Assembly: GCA_016699835.1 (NCBI GenBank)
Contig: CP064987.1
Location: 868,001-932,000, forward strand
Source: Phycisphaerales bacterium
GTDB taxonomy: Bacteria > Planctomycetota > Phycisphaerae > Phycisphaerales > UBA1924
DNA: 64,000 nt
Direction: 5' to 3'
The notes below the pieces were generated by a model. It worked only from the letters and a program-made list of their open reading frames with translations, was not told where the DNA came from and ran no database searches. Position 1 is the first letter of the stretch. The number at the start of each line of letters is the position of its first letter. This document shows, in pieces, positions 1 through 8,377 of the stretch. A program made the position numbers and the translations under genes.

Positions 1-824
1 CATCGCCAGCCGTAGTTGAGGCCGCCGGTGGAATCGGGGGCCTGGCGGTTGATCTCTTCGCGGGCGTTCTGCCCGACATCGGCGATGTAATACTCGCCCG
101 TGCCGCGATCGAAAGATGACTGGAATGGATTGCGCAGACCGAGCGCCCAGATCTCGGGGAGAACGCCCGCCACGCCGACGAACGGGTTGGTAGGAGGGAT
201 GCGGTAATGCTTGTTCGGATCGGCGGGGAAGTCGTCGATGCTCGGATCGACGCGGAGGACCTTGCCGTAGAGCGATGTGGGGTCCTGGGCTCGGTTGTCG
301 GGGTCGGCCTCGAACCCATTGCCGCTATCCCCGGTGGGTATGTAGAGGTAGCCGTCGATGGGCGAGAAGGCGATCGCGCCGCCGATGTGTGCGAACCCGT
401 CGCGGACCGTCTTGATAATCACGGTCGCGGAGTTTGGATCGGCGATGTCCGGATTCGCCGTCACCTGATAGCGAGCGACGACGGACTCGGTGGGGATTCC
501 CTGGTAGTGGACATAGAAGTAGCCGTTGGTGGCGTAGTTGGGGTCAAAGGCCAGCCCAACCATGTTCGAGTTCACGAAGCAGCAGACGAGCGGCTGCAGA
601 TCGATGAAGGGCTGGGGGCGTCTCACGCCGGTGGCGGCGTCGTGGATCGTGATCTCACCGAACTGTCCGAGGACAAAGACGCGCGTCGTGTCACCCGGCG
701 CGAAGGCGACCGCGACCGGAGCCTCCAGGTTGTCGGCAAAGAGAACGATCTGGGCCTGCTGGGCGGCGAGTGAACCCGTCAACACGAGTGACGACGCGAT
801 CGAAAGGAGGGCGTGGGGACGCAT
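1..824 (-). CDS. Glucose/sorbosone dehydrogenase-like secreted protein (5' part, cut by window edge)
   Basis: Reading leftward from ATG at 824, with AGGAGC a few bases upstream, the protein begins with a signal peptide (MRPHALLSIASSLVLTGSLA). It continues as a beta-propeller of the soluble PQQ glucose/sorbosone dehydrogenase family. Typical motifs are visible: LEAPVAVAFAPGD near the start, then IAFSPIDGYLYIPTGDSG, NRAQDPTSLYGKVLRVDP and EIWALGLRNPFQSSFD. At least 274 residues are present and the C-terminus lies beyond base 1. Family members oxidise sugars with PQQ in the periplasm or outside the cell, but many planctomycete relatives have unknown substrates. A C-terminal anchor domain like that of the next gene is possible but not visible. 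Confidence 0.85.
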   Translation of the reverse strand, partial: MRPHALLSIASSLVLTGSLAAQQAQIVLFADNLEAPVAVAFAPGDTTRVFVLGQFGEITIHDAATGVRRPQPFIDLQPLVCCFVNSNMVGLAFDPNYATNGYFYVHYQGIPTESVVARYQVTANPDIADPNSATVIIKTVRDGFAHIGGAIAFSPIDGYLYIPTGDSGNGFEADPDNRAQDPTSLYGKVLRVDPSIDDFPADPNKHYRIPPTNPFVGVAGVLPEIWALGLRNPFQSSFDRGTGEYYIADVGQNAREEINRQAPDSTGGLNYGWR

Positions 825-958
825 GGGTGCTCCTAGGCCGGGAGTGGAACGGCCAACGACAAGAGCATACCCGGAGATATACGGGATATCCCGCACAAAC
901 ACGGAGTATTCGTGCTCCTCGATGGCATCCCTCACGCGTGGGCACACGCCACGCTCGC

Positions 959-1993
959 TCAGCACCCCGCGTTGAACCGCGTCAGGAAGTACAGCAGATC
1001 GTCGATCGTGACGCCGGCATCGGGGGTGCCGGTGCCGCTGCCGTCGTCCACGTCGGCGGCGACGTCGCCGAGGTTGAAGATGCTGAGGTAATACAGAAGA
1101 TCATCAATCGTGACGCCTCCGTCGGGGGTGCCCGTGCCGCTGCCGTCATCGACGTCGGCGACGCACGCGGGGACGCCCGACCCGGTCGTGAAGGCGACGC
1201 GGGTGACATGGCCGAACGTGACGTTCGTGAACTCCACGACCGAGGGCGGCGGCAAGGAGACCGAGTATCGCTGATCGAAACTCCACGACGCGAAGTAGTC
1301 CGTGTTCGGCAGCAGCGCGTTCGCGGGAACCGTGCGCGAGGACGTGGGCGAGCCGACGGTCGTGAGGCTCGAGTACGCGGTTGGCCCCAGAAGCGTGCCG
1401 AAGCGGCGGTTGATCGAGAGGCCGCTCAGCTGCCCGTTGGTCGGGGGCGAGGCGCTGCCGGGGGGCACGAAGGCGTTGACGTTGAGCGTGATCGACTGCG
1501 TGGGGTCCATGCCCTGCAGCGCCGTGTACGACGCGGGGGTGAACGCCGGCACGCTGCTCGGCCAGCCACCCGCCGCCGAGGGTTGAGTCAGGTCGAACTC
1601 CCAGACGTTCTCGTCGAAGTCGGTGATGCTGAACGTGTACGTGCCGCTCGGCCAGTCGGCCATCAGCGAGGCCTGCGACGTGTACGAGAAGTTGCTGCTG
1701 GAATAGAACGTCCCCGAGCCCGAGAGTGAGACCGAGTCCGTGTCGGGCTTGATGAGATCGATGAAGTCCACATTCTCGACATTGGGATCGAGGACGATGA
1801 AGGAACTGATCACATAGTTCGTCGTCGGCCCCGGGGGGCTGGTGCTGTTCTGCGTGAAGAAGCCCTGGTACTGGAGCACCAGACCATCCACATCACCGGG
1901 GCTGTTGACCTGGGCCGACGCGGACGCGCCGAAACCCACGAGTCCTGCCAGTGCCGCGATACCAAAACCCACGCTCGTCATTCCCGTGCGCAT
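959..1993 (-). CDS. Secreted protein with C-terminal GC-type dockerin-like tail
   Basis: Protein of 344 residues. ATG at 1993 follows a GGGAGG Shine-Dalgarno site, and a signal peptide ends near ASASAQ. The central part is beta-rich and has no recognised catalytic motif. The tail carries two nearly identical EF-hand-like loops (ADVDDGSGTGTPDGGVTIDD and DVDDGSGTGTPDAGVTIDDL), each followed by an LLYxL helix, and the protein ends in Asn-Ala-Gly-Cys. This is the arrangement of the 'GC-type dockerin domain' found on many exported proteins of Phycisphaerae, thought to act in calcium-dependent or surface anchoring. A reading frame extends upstream to 2122 but that part lacks signal-peptide character. 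The function of the main body is unknown. Confidence 0.85.
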   Translation of the reverse strand: MRTGMTSVGFGIAALAGLVGFGASASAQVNSPGDVDGLVLQYQGFFTQNSTSPPGPTTNYVISSFIVLDPNVENVDFIDLIKPDTDSVSLSGSGTFYSSSNFSYTSQASLMADWPSGTYTFSITDFDENVWEFDLTQPSAAGGWPSSVPAFTPASYTALQGMDPTQSITLNVNAFVPPGSASPPTNGQLSGLSINRRFGTLLGPTAYSSLTTVGSPTSSRTVPANALLPNTDYFASWSFDQRYSVSLPPPSVVEFTNVTFGHVTRVAFTTGSGVPACVADVDDGSGTGTPDGGVTIDDLLYYLSIFNLGDVAADVDDGSGTGTPDAGVTIDDLLYFLTRFNAGC

Positions 1994-2257
1994 ACCGCCT
2001 CCCTTGGTGCTCTCGAGTAGCCTGACGCAGTCTATAGGCAATGGCGGAAGATGCAAGCCGAAAGTCAGGGCCTGGGTCGAGAAAAGCCGCGGAACTCGCC
2101 CGCGGATTACCCATCTCCACACGGTGGCCCACGCCGAAACCGGTACATCCTTTGGTCCATGCGAACCGATACGCCGGTATGCGGCGTGCGGGGTGTATCG
2201 AGTGGACGAAGCATCCGTCCTATGGCACCCGGCTCACAATCGGGCCGCCGTCATCGC

Positions 2258-3307
2258 TCACCCCGCGGTCATGTCCGGGAGATCGCGGCTGAACGCTCTG
2301 GGGATCACGCACGCGAGCGCGCCCGCCAGGAACGACCCGCCGTACGCCATGGCAACCTCGGACGCCGTCTGTAGCGAGTCTGGCCGGGCAAACGTGAAGA
2401 ACGCCAGGTGCATGCCGACGAGCACAAGCCCGCCGACGAGCGCGGTCTGGAGCGGCCCGCACACGCGATGGAACACGGCCTCCATCCCCGTGACGATCAG
2501 CGATGTAAGAATCGCCAACGCCCCCCCGATCAGGCCCATGACGAGGGTCGCAGTCACGATCCGGCGCAGGGCCACGCCGAGGACCACGGCCTTCGCCCTG
2601 GTGTCGTCGGGAAGCCTCTCCCAGTTCGTCCATACCGGGAGCCCGTGGTGATACGCCGAGAGCGCCACGGCGATCACGCACGAGCCGATGAGGATGCCCA
2701 GCGGGGTGAGTCTCAGCCGACGGTCGAGGCGATTCTTCCTCCGGAGCGGCTCGGGATCGTCGACGATCGACGGGGTCGGCCTCTTGGAGAGCGCCTGGCA
2801 CTCCCCGCATCGATAGGTGTACTCCCACGTCTCCTCGACCTTTCGGACCGGGCGCGTCTTCTGGACGAGCCCGATCTCGCCCGATCCGCCGCATCGCCAG
2901 CACCTCGACACCTTCGGCGTGTGGTACCGGGGCGCCGAGCCTTGCATCTTCATGTCGACGTCCTTGAAACCCCCGCCGTCGGGGACATTCACTACGCCGC
3001 CGGACGAGGAGCCGGACGAAACGAATCCCCCGTCCCCTCCTCCAGTCCCATACCCGGAGCCGGAGCACGACGGGCATGCCATGCTCTCGGGGCCATACGG
3101 CTCCTGGACGACGTACACCTTCCTGGACAGGCACTCACGATGCACAAGTACCTGACGCACCCACTGGGCCTTGCACTCCCGGCAGGTGCACGACGCCAAC
3201 CGCTCCTTGCACCCGGCGATGACCCGGCGGTACACCCGCAGAGGCCACCCCAGCATGACCACCAACAGCGCCAGCCAGAACATCACGACGAGCAGGTTCT
3301 GGATCAT
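2258..3307 (-). CDS. Membrane protein with DnaJ-like zinc-finger motifs
   Basis: Protein of 349 residues. An N-terminal membrane segment (about residues 4-22) is followed by a cysteine-rich region with two CxxCxGxG motifs, CPSCSGSG at 78-85 and CWRCGGSG at 136-143. Two further Cys pairs (CTCREC at 40-45, CGEC at 167-170) flank it. Such motifs bind zinc in the DnaJ cysteine-rich domain. A Gly/Ser-rich linker separates the first two. The C-terminal half contains four or five hydrophobic helices. There is no J domain, so it is not a DnaJ co-chaperone in the usual sense. Its upstream DNA shares blocks with the region upstream of the caspase-like gene. Function unknown. Confidence 0.75.
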   Translation of the reverse strand: MIQNLLVVMFWLALLVVMLGWPLRVYRRVIAGCKERLASCTCRECKAQWVRQVLVHRECLSRKVYVVQEPYGPESMACPSCSGSGYGTGGGDGGFVSSGSSSGGVVNVPDGGGFKDVDMKMQGSAPRYHTPKVSRCWRCGGSGEIGLVQKTRPVRKVEETWEYTYRCGECQALSKRPTPSIVDDPEPLRRKNRLDRRLRLTPLGILIGSCVIAVALSAYHHGLPVWTNWERLPDDTRAKAVVLGVALRRIVTATLVMGLIGGALAILTSLIVTGMEAVFHRVCGPLQTALVGGLVLVGMHLAFFTFARPDSLQTASEVAMAYGGSFLAGALACVIPRAFSRDLPDMTAG

Positions 3308-3443
3308 GGCCGATCCCTTCGTGTTCCAAGAGGCACGGCGAGTTCAGGGTGAGAGACGGAGGGGAGCGCAAGGGAGATCGGGGGGAGGGGGCGGGGGCGG
3401 GGGGCAGGGGGGTTGGGCGAAGCGAACGTCCTACGCCACCCGC

Positions 3444-3682
3444 CCAGACTGTATCTCGGCCTCCACATGGGCACTCGAGGAGGCGCCCGCAGGACCGCCC
3501 GCCCCCCCGCCCCCGCCCCCCACTCGCCCATGGTCCACCACAGTCCCCGCACGTCCTCAGGGTCCCCGCACGTCCAAAGGATCTGGAGCGTGACGACGCG
3601 GGACGGATCACCACCCGCCCGACGTTCGACACCCAACCCGAGGTGATGGCTCAGAGCATCCCTCATCTCGGGGCACCCGGCG
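3444..3682. repeat. Duplicated upstream region, copy 1 (upstream of zinc-finger gene)
   Basis: Two blocks here recur upstream of the caspase-like gene. Block B (3444-3482, about 39 bases starting CCAGACTGTATCTCGG) matches 5273-5311 with one clear mismatch. Block A (3542-3682) matches 5519-5669 nearly base for base apart from a short C-rich insertion and scattered substitutions. Order and orientation are the same in both copies, so this is a direct duplication. Between the blocks lies C-rich low-complexity sequence. I see no credible gene in 3308-3717. Confidence 0.85.
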
Positions 3683-3717
3683 CTCGTGGTGGCGTGGGCT
3701 CGGGCCGGCCGTCGTCG

Positions 3718-5271
3718 TTACTCCATCACCACAAGATCCACAGCCTCGAAGACGCCGGCGTTGATCCGGATCACGAGCATCTGGGACGGGCGCGGCGTAT
3801 GTGGATAGCGCAGTTCCCCGGGAGCATCCGAGAACTGGCCAGTGGGCAAGAGCGCCGAGTCCGGGCACCCGATCTTCTCGACGATCTCCGAGGGCGAGAG
3901 TCCCTTGAGCGGGACCGCGAGCGCCGCGAGGGACCCCTCGGCGAACGTGCCGGTGTCCTTCTTGCCCTCACCCTTGGCGACATCACTCCCGCCGCCTTTG
4001 CCCACCAGCCGCTCGATGGCGGCCCGCGTGCGCAGGTCGCTGTATGGCTCCTCGCAGAGTTCGGTGTACAGCACGTGCGCCAGCGCGACCTTCTTATCCA
4101 CGAACCGAACCACCAGCACGTCCTTGGGGCCGGGCTTGCCCTCGACGATTCCCACGCCGGCGCCCTTGTCGTCGAGCACGGGCGCCCTCGTCCACGCGAC
4201 GCCGCCGTGCTTGGCGAGCGACTCGGTGGCCTGCTCGACCGTCATCCCGCGTTGCACGTGCAGGAAGGTCAAGTCGGCGAGGGCGAGGTCGGTGCGGGCC
4301 TCGCCGGGCTCGAGGTCCTTGTACGCGTCTGGCCCGAAGGAGAGCCGATCAAAGGTCGTGCAGGTCGCAAAGACCGGGGTCACGGTCTTGGGGTCCACCA
4401 CCGTGCGGGTCGGGTTCTGCGGCTTGTCCTTGACCACCGCGGCGGCGCGGACGGGGACCTGCCGCTCGAGGAAGTACATGAGTTCGTCGAGTTCGATCTT
4501 CCCGTCCTTCACGCGATCGGCCCGGCACTCGACCAGGGCGTCGACGAGGGCCTCGGTGAAGACGCTCATCCCGCTCTGCCCGACCTGCGAGAGTTGGTCG
4601 GGGCGGCAGGCCAAGATGCAGTGCACGTCGCGGACCTCCGTCGCGGTCTTCTCGAAGCCCTTGTCGTTGCGGCAGCAGTCGAGCATGAGGATCCGCAGGG
4701 CGGCGCGCGAGGCGGCCATCTGCCCCTTGATCCACTCGATCTCGACGGCGTCGTCCCGGGCGATGATGACGCTCTTGCCCCCGATCACGTCGCCGTGCGT
4801 GGAGATATAGATGAGCAGCGTGTCCACCTCGGAGACCGCGGCGCAGAGGGCGGCGACCTCGTCGCGGACCTTGGCGGCGGTGGGCTCGACGCCCTCGCCG
4901 TCGGCGACGACCCGGCACGAGTACCCGCGCGGGCCGAGCGTGGCGGCGAGGGTCTTGGCGTCGATGACGCACTGCGGGAGGGGCGTCTGCTCAATGCCTT
5001 TATACGCGGCCTGCCCGACACCAATGAGCAATGCCCGCCGACGCGGGATGAGCATCCCCCGCAGCGACAGGGACTCCTTCGGCGGCGCCGACGCCGCCGG
5101 TTCAGCGGTTGGATCGGCGGTTGGATTCGCGGGTTGGGCTGGAGCCGGTGCCTTGGCGGGCGACGACGATGAAGGCGGCGTCGAAGCGGGTTGAGCCGCG
5201 CCGGCGAGCACGCCGACCGTCAACGCCACCACGCACGCGGCCACGCCAACGAATCGGAAGGTTTGGAGCAT
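3718..5271 (-). CDS. Secreted caspase-like (peptidase C14) protein
   Basis: Protein of 517 residues. The start at 5271 is chosen because it opens a signal peptide (MLQTFRFVGVAACVVALTVG) followed by a Pro/Ala-rich linker to about residue 65. The caspase p20 fold follows: RRALLIGVG, then the catalytic His in YISTHGDV (His159) and the catalytic Cys in LMLDCCRND (about Cys200). The segment about 250-270 (GKIELDELMYFLERQVP) fits the end of the domain. The last 220 residues are unassigned. Caspase-like peptidases of this type usually cleave after basic or acidic residues; the substrate is unknown. The signal peptide argues for work outside the cytoplasm rather than as a cytosolic defence effector. 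Divergent from the nuclease-STAND gene at 5835. Confidence 0.85.
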   Translation of the reverse strand: MLQTFRFVGVAACVVALTVGVLAGAAQPASTPPSSSSPAKAPAPAQPANPTADPTAEPAASAPPKESLSLRGMLIPRRRALLIGVGQAAYKGIEQTPLPQCVIDAKTLAATLGPRGYSCRVVADGEGVEPTAAKVRDEVAALCAAVSEVDTLLIYISTHGDVIGGKSVIIARDDAVEIEWIKGQMAASRAALRILMLDCCRNDKGFEKTATEVRDVHCILACRPDQLSQVGQSGMSVFTEALVDALVECRADRVKDGKIELDELMYFLERQVPVRAAAVVKDKPQNPTRTVVDPKTVTPVFATCTTFDRLSFGPDAYKDLEPGEARTDLALADLTFLHVQRGMTVEQATESLAKHGGVAWTRAPVLDDKGAGVGIVEGKPGPKDVLVVRFVDKKVALAHVLYTELCEEPYSDLRTRAAIERLVGKGGGSDVAKGEGKKDTGTFAEGSLAALAVPLKGLSPSEIVEKIGCPDSALLPTGQFSDAPGELRYPHTPRPSQMLVIRINAGVFEAVDLVVME

Positions 5272-5272
5272 G

Positions 5273-5669
5273 CCAGACTGTATCTCGGCCTCCACACGGG
5301 CACTCGAGGAGACGTCCGCCCGCCCCCCGCCCCCACACCCCCACGCCACCCGCCCCGTGTCGAAGATGAATCAGGCCACCACGATCGTCCTCGAAACGCT
5401 CGTCATCGGCCTAAAGCGGCTGGATCGTCACCATCGCCGCCCTCACGCTCGATCCCTTCCCCCCCACCCGCCACCCCGGCGCCTGGGCGTGGTTCTGGTG
5501 AGGGCACAGGTCGACCAAAGTCCCCGCACGTCCTCAGGGTCCCCGCCCCCCCGCACGTCCGAAAGGATCTGGAGCGTGGACGACGCGGGACGGATCACCA
5601 CCCGCCCGACGATCGACACCCAACCCGAGGTGATGGCTCAGAGCAGCCATCATCTCGGGGCACCCGGCG
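5273..5669. repeat. Duplicated upstream region, copy 2 (upstream of caspase-like gene)
   Basis: Second copy of the direct duplication. Block B (5273-5311) abuts the caspase-like gene's start codon. Block A lies at 5519-5669. The blocks are about 207 bases apart here against 59 in copy 1, so the spacer is not conserved. The rest of the 5272-5834 gap changes at about 5690 from host-like G+C-rich sequence to the AT-richer sequence of the next gene. No further gene is evident in the gap. Confidence 0.85.
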
Positions 5670-5834
5670 TAAGGGGTGCCACATTGGCGGCGAACGCTAG
5701 GACTGCCTCGACGCGACTGTGCACCTATGAGTAGGACGAGGGCATACGAAGCGCTCAGGCCCGGCTACCGGCCTAGGGTGTCTCATGCCACTAGCATTCC
5801 TGAAACCATTACTGTAGATTCACCTGACGACACA

Positions 5835-8153
5835 ATGGCCGGGTACACATTTCATAGTCTGTCTGATGCCGATTTTGAGGATCTCGTCTGCGACTTGCTA
5901 GGCGCAGAGCTTGGCGTGACGCTTCAGCCGTTTGCCAAGGGACGTGACTCAGGTATCGATCTATTACACGGTACTCGTATTTATGACAGCATGCTGGTGC
6001 AATGCAAGCACTATTGTCGCTCGAAGTACGCCGACCTGAAGCACAAGATAATCACTACAGAACTGCCGAAGATTGTAAAACTAAAGCCATCGCGGTTCAT
6101 TCTGTCAACGTCGTTAGATCTGACTCCGCAGAATAAAGATGAACTTCTGAATATTCTTACGCCATACTGCAAAGGTGTAAACGACATATACGGAAATGCA
6201 GATTTGAACGCACTGCTCCGTACGCACAGTGATGTTGAGAATGCCCACTACAAACTTTGGCTGACGAGTGTCCCCGTGCTCCAACGTATGCTTCGACACG
6301 GTGCCGCGATGTGGAACGCGATGTCTAAGAACGACATCGAACGTCAAATGTCGTTATATGTTCAGACGGACGCTTTCAGTGTTGCGATGAATATTCTTCA
6401 TGCGAATAACTACTGCATACTCTCCGGCATCCCAGGAATCGGCAAGACGACCTTGGCACAAGTACTAGTCGCCAAATTGATGGATGATGGATATGAGTTG
6501 ATTGCTGTGCGAGACAATATACATGAGGCATTTGATTCCCTACACCCGGAAAAAAGGCAGGTTGTCTACTACGATGATTTTCTAGGTCAGTCAAGTGTTA
6601 GTGAGAAACTAGGAAAAAACGAAGATCATGGTATTGTTCGCTTGCTCACACATGCCCGACATACGAAACATCTGAAGGTCGTCTTAACAACACGAGAGTA
6701 CATTCTAGAAGATGCGAAGCGTGTCTATGAACCGTTGAGCCGCACCAATCTCGATTTGGCGAAGTGCATCATTAAAGTTGAAGACTATACGCGAGGTCAT
6801 CGCGCAAGGATCTTGTACAACCATGTGTATTTTTCAGATTTACCTCGCGAATATGCCATGTCGGTATTAAAAGACAAATGTTATCGCCGTATTATTGATC
6901 ACAATGGTTATAGCCCTCGCATTGTTGAATGGATGACACTTGGGGCTGGATCATACGGTGTGCCACCATCGCAGTATGTCGATAAGTTTGTGCAGTCGTT
7001 AGATAATCCGTCACATCTATGGCAACATGCATTTGACAATCAAATCAATGATGATGCGAGGGCTATTCTTTTCACACTTGGTACAATCGAAGGATGGATG
7101 GGGCTCGATGAACTACGCAATGCATGGGCACGAATACGAAGGATTGATTCCAGTGAAGTATCCACGATAGAGAACAGGAAGAGATTTATTGATGCGATGA
7201 GACAACTCGAAGGATCGTTTACACGAAGCACTCGAGATGGCTCCAGATCTGCTATCAGTTTTCATAATCCATCCATAAAGGACTATGTACGGAAGCGGAT
7301 AATAGACGAATTCGATGTCCGTAGATCGCTGCTTAGTCACGCAATATATTTCGAACAAGTGGACTGTTTAGTCAATATAGGATTGGATGGCAAAGTTGGC
7401 ACCGTTCCGAGTGGCCTGATTCCAAACAACCATGAGTTGCATACGGCGATCCGACGAACGATCCATATGAAAGCAGGAACGTACCGTCTCATACACATCG
7501 CTAGTCATCTTGTGCCAGACGTATTTCTAGTAAACGTAGACGTGTGCAAGAGGTTGTCGAAACTCATTGTTTGGGCAAATGCGTATGATTCAATCGATCT
7601 ATTGCAGATATGTTGCGATATCGCGAATGACCTTATACAGTCTGGAGATGCTGAACGTGTAGTATCACTCAATGGCTGTTATTTCCTCACGTCTTTGCAG
7701 AAAGCATTGCCCGGTAAAATTCAAGTCGATACGATAGTACATGCCTTTCTACCGATTATCGAATCACTTCTGTGCAAGTTCCCTTCTAGAGAAGATTGGC
7801 TGATTTGGACGCAGTTTGTGAAGGAAAATGGACATCTCATTCCAAAGGACGTTCTCGAAGAATGGTCATATCGTGTCGAATCATTTTGCGTAGAGGAGAT
7901 CGATAATCTCATCGAGAATGCGGTCTTTACTTCGGATCTAGAGGAAGGATATGATGAAGTCCAGCAGCTCGCTGAATATTGGGACATATCCACAAGACTG
8001 GCTTGGGATACGGTTTACGAGAAGATAGCCCAACTAACTGATTATGATGACACGCAAGATTATGATGATGACCGGACTGATGAACCATCCATTGATCGAA
8101 CGGCCGACAGTGATGCTGCGATTGACCAACTCTTCAACTCACTAAGCGAATAG
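5835..8153 (+). CDS. Mrr-like nuclease fused to STAND NTPase (nSTAND3-type), probable phage defence
   Basis: Protein of about 772 residues. The N-terminal 120 residues match a restriction-endonuclease-like (Mrr, PD-(D/E)XK) domain: FHSLSDADFEDLVCDLL, then the catalytic pattern GRDSGID (Asp42) and VQCKHY (Gln56, Lys58). A P-loop NTPase follows with Walker A GIPGIGKTT (about 198-206) and Walker B VVYYDDFLG (about 243-251), the form typical of nSTAND3 ATPases. The remaining 400 residues are helical with no repeat I can name; in STAND proteins this part senses the trigger. The acidic tail is rich in Asp. The frame opens upstream at 5676 and ATG 5727 is possible, but no start has a good Shine-Dalgarno site; 5835 fits the domain boundary. 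Codon and base use are far AT-richer than the neighbours, suggesting transfer. Confidence 0.85.
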   Translation: MAGYTFHSLSDADFEDLVCDLLGAELGVTLQPFAKGRDSGIDLLHGTRIYDSMLVQCKHYCRSKYADLKHKIITTELPKIVKLKPSRFILSTSLDLTPQNKDELLNILTPYCKGVNDIYGNADLNALLRTHSDVENAHYKLWLTSVPVLQRMLRHGAAMWNAMSKNDIERQMSLYVQTDAFSVAMNILHANNYCILSGIPGIGKTTLAQVLVAKLMDDGYELIAVRDNIHEAFDSLHPEKRQVVYYDDFLGQSSVSEKLGKNEDHGIVRLLTHARHTKHLKVVLTTREYILEDAKRVYEPLSRTNLDLAKCIIKVEDYTRGHRARILYNHVYFSDLPREYAMSVLKDKCYRRIIDHNGYSPRIVEWMTLGAGSYGVPPSQYVDKFVQSLDNPSHLWQHAFDNQINDDARAILFTLGTIEGWMGLDELRNAWARIRRIDSSEVSTIENRKRFIDAMRQLEGSFTRSTRDGSRSAISFHNPSIKDYVRKRIIDEFDVRRSLLSHAIYFEQVDCLVNIGLDGKVGTVPSGLIPNNHELHTAIRRTIHMKAGTYRLIHIASHLVPDVFLVNVDVCKRLSKLIVWANAYDSIDLLQICCDIANDLIQSGDAERVVSLNGCYFLTSLQKALPGKIQVDTIVHAFLPIIESLLCKFPSREDWLIWTQFVKENGHLIPKDVLEEWSYRVESFCVEEIDNLIENAVFTSDLEEGYDEVQQLAEYWDISTRLAWDTVYEKIAQLTDYDDTQDYDDDRTDEPSIDRTADSDAAIDQLFNSLSE

Positions 8154-8271
8154 GCGAGTGAGTAGGGCGCGTAGAACTAAAGTCCACTCCCCCGTACCTC
8201 CGGACTTCGGTATTCGTCGGCCCCAAGGGTCCACAGAGCCGTCCCCCCCCGCTCCACGCGACGCGGGGGGC

Positions 8272-8320
8272 GTGGCACTGAAGTCCGGTTCCTCCGGACT
8301 TCAGTGTTCGGCTGTGCCAC
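8272..8320. repeat. Hairpin element bounded by GTGGCAC/GTGCCAC
   Basis: A perfect inverted repeat with 13-base arms (CACTGAAGTCCGG, 8276-8288, and its complement at 8294-8306) and a 5-base loop lies downstream of the STAND gene. It sits between GTGGCAC (8272) and GTGCCAC (8314). The partial motif CCTCCGGACTTCGGTATTCG near 8199 echoes the right arm. A C8/G6 inverted repeat lies at about 8243-8270. It could terminate the STAND transcript, but no T tract follows. The ends resemble those of the inverted repeat at 61389-61471. Confidence 0.75.
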
Positions 8321-8377
8321 CGGATCACATTCCGTCCTCCATCCCCCAATGAACCGAACCCGGTCCACGCGGCTCGG

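Noticed and set aside
3349..5172. 607-residue open frame on the plus strand
   Set aside because: Antisense shadow of the caspase-like gene and its downstream region; no motif and no signal peptide.
5728..8166. TGAGTAGG direct repeat as proof of transposition of the STAND gene
   Set aside because: Eight bases can recur by chance over this distance, and there are no terminal inverted repeats or transposase. Kept only as a hint.
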